A DNA stretch of 47,362 bases from Acidobacteriota bacterium. GTDB taxonomy: Bacteria; Acidobacteriota; JAAYUB01. The notes beneath the pieces are model-generated. The model was not told where the DNA came from and ran no database searches. It was given only the letters and a program-made list of their open reading frames with translations. The stretch spans positions 1-47,362 of the forward strand of contig JAGNHB010000045.1 in the NCBI GenBank assembly GCA_018001935.1. The letters are read 5' to 3'. This document shows, piece after piece, positions 24,158 to 31,061 of the stretch (positions within the stretch are counted from its first letter, which is position 1; each line of letters opens with the position of its first letter). The position numbers were made by a program, and so were the translations under genes.

Positions 24158-25138
24158 GTGGCCCGCGCCGCCCTTCTGCTGACCCTGGTGGTGCCGCTCG
24201 CGCTGGGCGGGTGCGGGACCCCTGCCCAGACCGTCGTCTCAAAGCCCCCAACCCCTCCAGCCGCCGGGGATTCCCTCACGGAAGACCCTTCCCCCGAGGC
24301 TTTCCCCGGCCGGACCGTCACCCTGGCCGAGTTCGTCGCCCGGCTCCGGGAGGAAGTCGCCACACTGGCCCGTCGCCCCGAAATGGCCCGGGAGTTCCGG
24401 GGGTTCGCGCTCCGCCACGGGCTCGATGCCGGCGACCCGCTTCTGCTGCGGGATTACGTCGCGGTCCGCACCGTCTTCGAGGCGGTGCGGGATGCCGGCT
24501 GGTGGGGGGTCCGGTGGGAGATCACCGACCGGCCGCCCGACTCCCGGGCGATCTGGGCCCAGTGGAGGCGGTTCGCCCCGCCCGGGGGAGAGCCCGTCGT
24601 CACGGCCACGGCGGAGTGCGACGAGATCTCGGCGCTCTTCGCTTTCCTGGCCGGGAAGCTCGGGGTGAGGGGCGTCGGGTTGTTCTGGCCGCTGACGAAC
24701 CACGCCATCGCCGCCTGGGTGATCCGGCAGCCGGGCCGGAACGAGGCCCGGGTCGCGGTGCCCACCAGCTTCCTCTTCCTGAGTTACGCCGACCGCTTCG
24801 ACGGCATTCGCAAGCCCGATTTCGACCCGTTCCGCCAGAAGACCGTCCACGAGTACCGCGAGGCCGACGCGCCGGACGCGCTCGAGATCCCCGCGGCCCT
24901 CGGCGATTTCTTCATCCGACAGGTCCGGCGTTACGGCGCGTGTTCGACGGAAACCCTTCACTTCATCGCGTTCAATCGGCGTCAGTTGCGTGAAAACCCC
25001 CGTTTGCGGCAACTCGTCCTGGACGAGATCGGCCGGATGCGCAGGGCCCTGGCCGGGGGAGATGCCCCCCGCCCCGACCTCGTGGCCCTCGAGCGCTTCG
25101 CGGCGGAGCTTCCCGGAACGGGAGATCCCCGAATGTGA
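24158..25138 (+). CDS. Lipoprotein with transglutaminase-like Cys and His segments (326 aa)
   Basis: The GTG start at 24158 gives a short basic N-terminus, a hydrophobic stretch and a good lipobox, LGGC, with Cys19. The mature protein begins with a Pro/Ala/Ser-rich spacer. ATAECDEISALFAFLAGKLG followed by TNHAIAAWV resembles the Cys-helix and His of transglutaminase-like folds, with spacing that would suit a catalytic pair, but the overall match is faint. The ribosome site is weak, so a nearby start is possible. It lies 16 bp after the DHH gene and may be co-transcribed. I assign no firm function. Confidence 0.78.
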   Translation: MARAALLLTLVVPLALGGCGTPAQTVVSKPPTPPAAGDSLTEDPSPEAFPGRTVTLAEFVARLREEVATLARRPEMAREFRGFALRHGLDAGDPLLLRDYVAVRTVFEAVRDAGWWGVRWEITDRPPDSRAIWAQWRRFAPPGGEPVVTATAECDEISALFAFLAGKLGVRGVGLFWPLTNHAIAAWVIRQPGRNEARVAVPTSFLFLSYADRFDGIRKPDFDPFRQKTVHEYREADAPDALEIPAALGDFFIRQVRRYGACSTETLHFIAFNRRQLRENPRLRQLVLDEIGRMRRALAGGDAPRPDLVALERFAAELPGTGDPRM

Positions 25139-25190
25139 CCCCGACCCCCGCGAAACACCCGGGGCAGCCGCTGGCCGCAACCCGACCGAA

Positions 25191-25207
25191 CCACGGATGA
25201 ACACGGA
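25191..25207 (+). repeat. Dispersed phrase CCACGGATGAACACGGA
   Basis: The same 17 bases occur at 6211-6227. Related phrases, CTCTGTGTCC near 25237 and CACGGAGGCACAGAGGC at 42506-42522, belong to the same kind of intergenic repeat. The copy lies in the short gap between the lipoprotein gene and the end of mltG. Confidence 0.7.
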
Positions 25208-25315
25208 GGCAGGCTTTCACACCTGATCCCGGTGCCCTTCAGGTCCTCTGTGTCCTCGCTGCTTTCTTCGGGGCTGACTTGGCGTTTTTCGAACGGGATG
25301 CCACCCCGGGGAGGG

Positions 25316-26605
25316 TCACCGGCGCGGGGGAAGGCGGCGGTAGCGCTGGACGGCCTGGTTGTGGGACGCCAGGTCGGCGGTGAAGGTGTGGCCGCCCGTG
25401 CCGTCGGCCACGAAGTAGAGGTAACGGGTGCTCTCGGGCTTGCAGGCCGCCTTGACGGCCGCCAGGCCGGGGTTGCAGATGGGGCCGGGGGGGAGCCCCG
25501 CATAAACGTAGGTGTTGTAGGGGTGGTCCCGCTGGAGGTCGCTCTTGTAGATGGTGGTGTCGGTGGACCGGGTCTCGAGCCACCGGGCGTAGAGGACGGT
25601 CGGGTCGCACTGGAGCTTCATCCCCTTCGCCAGGCGATTGTGGATGACGGAGGCCACCCGGGGCCGCTCGGTCGCGATGCCGGTCTCCTTCTCCACCACC
25701 GAGGCCAGGGTCACCAGTTCCTCGACCCCGAGCGGCGCGCCCGGGGGCGACGCCTCCCGCAGGACGGGGAGCACCGCGCGGCGGAACCCCCCGACCAGGG
25801 TGTCGATGACCTGGATCTCCGTGGCGTCGGGGGAGAGGAAGTAGGTGTCCGGGAAAAGGTAGCCTTCCAGGGTCTCGGCGGCGGGGGCGAAGTCGGCGAC
25901 GCGGCCGGGGTCCCGCCAGGCGGCCATGTAGGCGTCGAAACGTCCGATCTCCAGCGATTCCAGGTGTCGGAACATCCGGGCGGCCGTCCAGCCCTCGGGG
26001 AGGGTCACCTTGACCCGGAAGACGTCGCCCGCGGCCAGTTTCGCCGCCACCTCCACCCCCGTCATGGGCCGGGTGAAGCGGTAGACCCCGGGCTTGAGCT
26101 TGTCCCCCAGGCCCTCCCAGCTCAGGTAGCGGGCGAAGATCGGGGCGTCGCGGATGACCCCCCGGGTTTCGAGGTCGCGGGCCACCTGGTCCGCCGACGC
26201 CCCCGCCCGGACGGTCAGTTGGGCCCACGGGCCGGTGTAGCCCCGGTACGGCGTCCAGAGGGCGGTGCTCACGCGCTGGTACAGGAGGGCGCCGCCGACG
26301 AGCAGAAGGCCCAGGAGCGTGGCCAGGACCCACCAGCGGAGCCGGACCCGCCGGAGCTTCAACCCGAGGCCGGAGACTTTCCGGGGCGCCTCTTCACGGC
26401 CCTCCCCGGGGCCGGTCGCCCCCGGCGCCACCGGGGCGGGGGCCGGGGGCGGCCCCAGGGGGCCGGTGATCTCGTCGTCGGGGTCCGGGGGCGCCTCCGG
26501 CCCGGGCGCCGGGCCGGGGGACAGGTCGGGGTGGGTCGTCTCCCCGGTCAAGTCCTCCGGTTCGGGCTGAGCACATTCTGCCGGGTCAACAGCTTCGGTG
26601 GTCAT
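25316..26605 (-). CDS. mltG: Endolytic peptidoglycan transglycosylase MltG (429 aa)
   Basis: MltG cuts nascent glycan strands in the periplasm and so sets their length. A long Pro/Glu/Asp-rich cytoplasmic N-terminus (1-80) precedes one membrane helix (about 91-109). The YceG/MltG domain follows, with GVYRF and EGYLFPDTYFL (about 247-257). The catalytic Glu305 is in LASVVEKETG, and the family end motifs IHNRLAKGMKLQCDPTVLYA and YNTYVYAGLPPGPICNPG are present. I chose ATG 26605 because upstream codons lack family similarity, although its GAGAG site is weak. The disordered N-terminus is longer than usual. Downstream is the lipoprotein gene in convergent orientation. Confidence 0.94.
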   Translation of the reverse strand: MTTEAVDPAECAQPEPEDLTGETTHPDLSPGPAPGPEAPPDPDDEITGPLGPPPAPAPVAPGATGPGEGREEAPRKVSGLGLKLRRVRLRWWVLATLLGLLLVGGALLYQRVSTALWTPYRGYTGPWAQLTVRAGASADQVARDLETRGVIRDAPIFARYLSWEGLGDKLKPGVYRFTRPMTGVEVAAKLAAGDVFRVKVTLPEGWTAARMFRHLESLEIGRFDAYMAAWRDPGRVADFAPAAETLEGYLFPDTYFLSPDATEIQVIDTLVGGFRRAVLPVLREASPPGAPLGVEELVTLASVVEKETGIATERPRVASVIHNRLAKGMKLQCDPTVLYARWLETRSTDTTIYKSDLQRDHPYNTYVYAGLPPGPICNPGLAAVKAACKPESTRYLYFVADGTGGHTFTADLASHNQAVQRYRRLPPRR

Positions 26606-26900
26606 GATCTCTCGTTTCGGCCGGATTCCACCCGGACCGTCGCGGGCCGGGTGACGCCTTCCCCTGGGGCGGCGAAGGGGCCGCGAACCGGGTGGCCATC
26701 CTCTATTACGAAATCGGGCCCGGCGGGGTTCACGGGGCGACGGCGGCCCTCTTTTGATGCCCCGGTCCCGGGCGCTCCAGAATACCAGCACCCCCGGAAG
26801 GTGGCAAGCCGATTGTTCCTCCCCCGGGTGTTGTGAGAGAATGGGCGGGTGCGGCGCCCCCGCGGGCGCCTGCGCAAATCGGTCCGGGAGGCGAGCGGGC

Positions 26901-27434
26901 ATGGTCGAGATGGACGGGAACGAGCGGAAGCGGCAGGAGGCGATCCTGGCGGCGGAGCGGATGCTGCAGTCCAACCCGAAGCTGTTCGGGGTCAACGTCT
27001 GCGAGGGGGTGTGCATGAGCGTTCGGGAGGCCTCGGAAGCCGAGGAGCCCCTCCAGCGCCTGAGCGCGGTGATGGGGGAGCGCACGGCGGAGCAGCAGCG
27101 CTTCCACCGGGTCTTCCTCGCCTGGCGGGAACTGGCGGCCGGCGGGGTCTCGGCACTCTGCCGGCGGCTCGACGGCGCTGAACGGGCGACCCTTCGCGAG
27201 GACGCCGGGCGGATCGGGGCGCAGGGCCTGGCCGATTCCCTGGACGCGGTCTCCGGCTGGCTCCGGGACCGGTGCGGCGGGGAGCCTTCCGACGATGCGC
27301 TTGCGGACGCCACGGCCACCGAGGCGTTCGCCGGCTTCACCCGCGGGATGGACGCCCGCAGGGCGGAGCTGGCGGGTCAACTGGCCGACCGGCTCCTGGC
27401 CTTCGTCCGGGACAACCTCGACCGGTTGGGATAG
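26901..27434 (+). CDS. Hypothetical helical protein (177 aa)
   Basis: The frame from ATG 26901 (GGGAGG upstream; a second ATG at 26910 is possible) reads as a soluble protein of mostly Ala/Glu/Arg/Leu helices, with no signal peptide or membrane segment. Two Cys lie in NVCEGVCMSVREA near residue 33. I recognise no family. Its last 58 bases overlap the convergent YdeI/OmpD-type fragment. It diverges from mltG across 295 bp. Codon use matches its neighbours, which supports a real gene. Confidence 0.65.
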   Translation: MVEMDGNERKRQEAILAAERMLQSNPKLFGVNVCEGVCMSVREASEAEEPLQRLSAVMGERTAEQQRFHRVFLAWRELAAGGVSALCRRLDGAERATLREDAGRIGAQGLADSLDAVSGWLRDRCGGEPSDDALADATATEAFAGFTRGMDARRAELAGQLADRLLAFVRDNLDRLG

Positions 27435-27613
27435 CCTTTCTCGCGGAGCATCCGGACGGTTGTTTGAACCCGGCCTTCCCGGGTGGGCGCTGTCTTCACC
27501 TCGTTGATCCAGTTCACGTACTCCCTGCGGTGGGTGTGGGAGAGCCCCGCAAAGAACTCCGCGATTTCGGGGTCGGCATCCAGGGCCTGGCGCAGGTCGG
27601 CGGGGATGTCCAC
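27377..27613 (-). pseudogene. Truncated YdeI/OmpD-associated (OmdA-type) protein fragment
   Basis: The frame encodes PADLRQALDADPEIAEFF, then LSHTHRREYVNWINEVKTA and TREGRVQTTVRMLREKGY, the C-terminal module of YdeI/OmpD-associated proteins. Full-length members have about 100 more residues in front. Here the frame runs open upstream only to a stop at 27674-27676, inside the edge of the 33-bp repeat array. The only start candidate is GTG 27613, without a ribosome site. The gene thus looks decapitated, probably by the repeat array. A short functional protein starting at GTG cannot be excluded. Confidence 0.7.
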
Positions 27614-27686
27614 ATACGCCGCGTCCTGGTCGGGTGGTCGCTCATGGGGGTTCCAGGGGGGGGGCGCAGGGCATCAGGGGGGGTGT

Positions 27687-27873
27687 CCGCGCCGGGACGG
27701 CGCGTAGGAACGGGGGGATCCGCGCCGGGACGGCGCGTAGGAACCGGGGGGGCCGCGCCGGGACGGCGCGTAGGAACCGGGGGATCCGCGCCGGGACGGC
27801 GCGTAGGAACGGGGGGATCCGCGCCGGGACGGCGCGTAGGAACGGGGGGGCCGCGCCGGGACGGCGCGTTGGA
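27687..27873 (+). repeat. Six-copy 33-bp hairpin minisatellite
   Basis: Copies begin at 27687, 27720, 27753, 27786, 27819 and 27851 (spacing 33, 33, 33, 33, 32). Each contains the inverted repeat CGCGCC-GGGAC-GGCGCG and then TAGGAAC and a G-run. The copies are almost identical. The array lies between the truncated YdeI-type gene and the 3' end of ruvX. Although the minus strand can be read as an FLRAVPARIPP repeat, I do not call a gene. Confidence 0.93.
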
Positions 27874-27876
27874 ACT

Positions 27877-28368
27877 TCAGTCTTCGGTTCCGGCCTCCTC
27901 ACCGTCTTCCTCCCCCTCCGGAAGGGGCCAGCGGGCGAGCACGACCGCGTCCCCCTCCCGGTGCCAGCGCTGGAGGATCAGGACGGCGGCGAGGGCGTGG
28001 TTGTCGGGCCCGCCCCGTTTCTTGCGGCGCTGGGGCGAACGCAGGATTTCCTCCGCCTCCCGGGTGGAGTAGCGCTCGTCGACACCGAGCACGGGGACCC
28101 CGAGCCGCCCTGCCAGCTTGCGGGCCACTTTCCCCGCGCGGCGGGCGGAGTCGCCCACCTCGCCCTGGGGCGTGAGCGGGTAGCCCACCAGGACGACTTC
28201 CGGCTGCAGTTCCGCGCTCAGCCGGGTCAGCGAGTCCAGGTCGGCCTTGAGGCTGGCGCGGCGGAGGGTGGGGTGTGTGGACGGGGAGGCGCCGCCGGCG
28301 GTGGACGAGGCGATGCCGATGGTCCTTTCGCCGATGTCGAGGCCGAGGATGCGAAGTTGCTGGGTCAT
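27877..28368 (-). CDS. ruvX: Holliday junction resolvase-like RuvX/YqgF (163 aa)
   Basis: RuvX belongs to the RNase H-like fold and acts in 16S rRNA end processing or junction resolution. Motifs are LRILGLDIGERTIGIA with D11, VVLVGYPLTPQGEVG, and VDERYSTREAEEIL with D97/E98. The third acidic position of the family, normally in DxxAAxxIL, appears as His124 in NHALAAVLIL. The C-terminus is extended by an acidic tail (EGEEDGEEAGTED). GAGGTGA precedes ATG 28368, eight bases after the CphA stop, so it closes the CphA operon. Confidence 0.88.
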   Translation of the reverse strand: MTQQLRILGLDIGERTIGIASSTAGGASPSTHPTLRRASLKADLDSLTRLSAELQPEVVLVGYPLTPQGEVGDSARRAGKVARKLAGRLGVPVLGVDERYSTREAEEILRSPQRRKKRGGPDNHALAAVLILQRWHREGDAVVLARWPLPEGEEDGEEAGTED

Positions 28369-28376
28369 GCGTCACC

Positions 28377-31049
28377 TCATTTCGCGGGGATTGGGGGACC
28401 GTCCGCGGCAAAGCGTTCCATCAGGCGCAGGGTCCGCGCGCTGCACCCGCTGAGGATCACCACGAGCGTTTCGGGGTTGCCGTGACGGAGGCCCTCCGTC
28501 CAGGCCGCTTCGGGCTCGGGAACGACGGAGAGCATCGCTTCCGTGAAACCCGCCCTCCGGAGGCCCTCCCCCAGCAGGCCGGTCACTTCGCCCGGTTTCC
28601 GGCCGCGGTCGTCGATGCCCTCGTAGAGGACCACGCGGTCGAACATCCCGGCGGCGATGCGGCCCATCTGGACGATGTCCTCGTCGGACCGGTCGCCCGG
28701 GGCGTCCAGCACCCCGACCTTCCCCTCGGCGAAGGTCGCCAGGAAGTCCTTCAGGGCGAGCAGGCCCTTCTTGTTGTGGGCGTAGTCGAGCAGGACACGG
28801 AAGTCCCGGACGCCGACCAGGTTCAGTCGCCCGGGGAGCTTGGCGGCGTCGGGGAAGAACGAGCGGAACCCCTGGCGGATCTTTTCGGGGGGGAGCCCGA
28901 AGGCGTGGAGGGCGGCGGCGGCGGCCAGAAGGTTCCCGGCGTTGAGCATGGCCTTCCCCTCGAAGGTCAGGGGGGCGTCCACCAGGTCCATGATCCGGAC
29001 TTCCTCCCGGCCCTTGAGGATGACCAGGTCGGTCCCGCGGAGGATCGCCGCCGTCCCTCCCTGCTCCACGTGGCGACGGACGTCCGGGTTGGTTTCCCCC
29101 CGGCTGTACAGGATCAGGCGGGAGTCCACGCGGCGGGTCATCTCCATCACCAGTTCGTCGTCGGCGTTGAGGACGGCGCAGCCCTCGGGGTAGACCTGTT
29201 CCGCCACCACCGACTTCGCGTAGGCCAGGTCCTCGAGGTAGTTGATGTCGTCGGAGCCGAGGTGGTCGTCGGCGACGTTGAGGACGATGCCGAAGTCCGC
29301 CCGCTCGTAACCCAGGCCGCGCCGGAGGATCCCCTCCCGGGAGGTCTCGAGCACGGCCACGTCGATGGTGGGGTCGCGGAGCACCAGGGCCACATGCTCG
29401 GGGTAGGCGGCGTCTTCCCGGATCAGGCACTTCTCCGCGATGAAGATCCCCTCCGTGGAGGTCATCCCCACCTGGAGGCGCTGCAGGCGCAGGCAGTGGG
29501 CGATCAGGAAGGCGGTGGTGGTCTTCCCGAGGGTGCCGGTGACGGAGAACACGGGGATGCGAACGGGGGAGCCCGGGGGGAACATCATGTCCACCACGGG
29601 CGCGGCAACGTCCCGGGCGTTGCCCGCGGAGGGGTTGAGGTGCATCCGGAAATCCGGGGCGGCGTTGACTTCCAGGACGACCCCGCCGCCGTCGAGGATG
29701 GGCCGGGCGATGTCGGGGGCGAGAACGTCCACCCCCGCCACGTCGAGGCCGATCACCTTGGCGGCACGCTCCGCCAGGAAGCGGTTGACGGGGTGCACGA
29801 GGTCGGTGACGTCCTCGGTGTCGCCGCCCGTCCGCGGTTTGGGGGAGACCTTCAGGACCACTTTTCGCCCCGGTTCGGGGACGGCGTCGGGCGACAACCC
29901 CTCCCGCGCCAAGAGTTCGAGGGTGTGGGCGTCGAGGTCCACCCGGCTGCGCGGGGTCTTGTCGCCGACGCCCCGGTCGGGTTCCCGGTTGAGGGCGTCC
30001 ACCAGCTCCGCCACCGTGCGGGCCCCGTCGCCGGTGACGGCGGGAGGCCGAAGGCGGGTCGCGGCCACGAAGCGGTCGTTCACCACCAGCAGGCGGAAGA
30101 GGTCGCCCTCCACCAAGGGCTGGACCAGGACGTGGCGGTCGACGGCGGCGGCCCGGGTGAAGGCGGCCTCGATGTCGGCCGGGTCGCGGACCCCGAGGGT
30201 GAGCCCCTCGCCGGAACTCCCCTGGAGGGGCTTGACCACCAGCGGGGCGCCCCCGAAGCGGTGGGAAAACCCGGCGATGTCGGCCGGGACGCGGACCCGG
30301 GCCGTCTCGGGGACCGGAATCCCGGCGTCCCGGAGCATCCGGACGGCGAGGTACTTGTTGTCCGCGGTGTCCACGGCGATGAAGCCCGTCCCGGCGGTGA
30401 TGGTGGCGCGGACCCGCCGGGCGTGCCGGCCGGTGCCCAGCTGGACCAGGTTGTACTCGTCGAGGCGGAGGGTCGGGATCCCGCGGTTGCGGGCCGCTTC
30501 CACCAGGGCCTGGGTGGAGGGGCCGAGGAGCTTGCGCTCGCGGATGGCGACCAGGTCCGCCAGGGCCCGATCGACATCGAAGGGCCGGGCGAGCAGGATG
30601 GCGTTGACGAGGTTCACCGCGGCCTTGCCGGCGTAGATCCCGGCGACGTCGTCCCGGAAGTGGAAGATGACGTTGTAGACGCCGGGCGTGTTGGTGCCGC
30701 GGGTCTTCCCGTAGGACACCTTCATGCCGGCGAGGGACTGCAGCTCGATGGCGCTGTGCTCGATGACGTGGCCCAGGAGCGTCCCGTCGATCACCCGGGT
30801 GAAAAAGCCGCCCTCGACCCCTTCGGAGCACTTGTGCTGTTCCAGGGTCGGGAGGCGGCGCTTCAGTTCCTCGAAAAACCCGGGGATGAGGTTGGTGAAC
30901 ACCTCGTCGTAGGCCCCCAGGTTGACTCGCATGGCGACGATGGGGTGGGCGCTGAAGTAGTTGGCGCCGAACATCACCTTGATCCCCTGGACGGTCACCG
31001 GTCCCGGTTCGATGGGGTAGTCGCGGTACGGTTCCAGGGGATCGTGCAT
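28377..31049 (-). CDS. cphA: Cyanophycin synthetase (890 aa)
   Basis: CphA makes cyanophycin, an Asp-backbone polymer with Arg side chains, without ribosomes. The N-terminal domain (about 1-165) has GHVIEHSAIELQSLAGM. The ATP-grasp domain (about 215-485), which adds Asp, has VVKPLQGSSGEGLTLGV and VVLEVNAAPDFRMHL. The Mur-ligase-like domain (about 490-890), which adds Arg, has the P-loop GTLGKTT at 505-511, TSTEGIF, and LDYAHNKKG. The length fits CphA1-type enzymes. The P-loop has Leu where Asn is usual (GTNGKT). It is the middle gene between the shorter CphA-like gene (12 bp upstream) and ruvX. ATG 31049 follows a modest site. The exact polymer is inferred from the family. Confidence 0.93.
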   Translation of the reverse strand: MHDPLEPYRDYPIEPGPVTVQGIKVMFGANYFSAHPIVAMRVNLGAYDEVFTNLIPGFFEELKRRLPTLEQHKCSEGVEGGFFTRVIDGTLLGHVIEHSAIELQSLAGMKVSYGKTRGTNTPGVYNVIFHFRDDVAGIYAGKAAVNLVNAILLARPFDVDRALADLVAIRERKLLGPSTQALVEAARNRGIPTLRLDEYNLVQLGTGRHARRVRATITAGTGFIAVDTADNKYLAVRMLRDAGIPVPETARVRVPADIAGFSHRFGGAPLVVKPLQGSSGEGLTLGVRDPADIEAAFTRAAAVDRHVLVQPLVEGDLFRLLVVNDRFVAATRLRPPAVTGDGARTVAELVDALNREPDRGVGDKTPRSRVDLDAHTLELLAREGLSPDAVPEPGRKVVLKVSPKPRTGGDTEDVTDLVHPVNRFLAERAAKVIGLDVAGVDVLAPDIARPILDGGGVVLEVNAAPDFRMHLNPSAGNARDVAAPVVDMMFPPGSPVRIPVFSVTGTLGKTTTAFLIAHCLRLQRLQVGMTSTEGIFIAEKCLIREDAAYPEHVALVLRDPTIDVAVLETSREGILRRGLGYERADFGIVLNVADDHLGSDDINYLEDLAYAKSVVAEQVYPEGCAVLNADDELVMEMTRRVDSRLILYSRGETNPDVRRHVEQGGTAAILRGTDLVILKGREEVRIMDLVDAPLTFEGKAMLNAGNLLAAAAALHAFGLPPEKIRQGFRSFFPDAAKLPGRLNLVGVRDFRVLLDYAHNKKGLLALKDFLATFAEGKVGVLDAPGDRSDEDIVQMGRIAAGMFDRVVLYEGIDDRGRKPGEVTGLLGEGLRRAGFTEAMLSVVPEPEAAWTEGLRHGNPETLVVILSGCSARTLRLMERFAADGPPIPAK

Positions 31050-31061
31050 GGGCGCCCTCTA

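Noticed and set aside
27687..27873. The 33-bp array considered as CRISPR or as a coding repeat (FLRAVPARIPP).
   Set aside because: There are no spacers, and the whole 33-bp unit is repeated. The minus-strand reading has no ribosome site, and its Pro/Arg-rich product resembles no protein.
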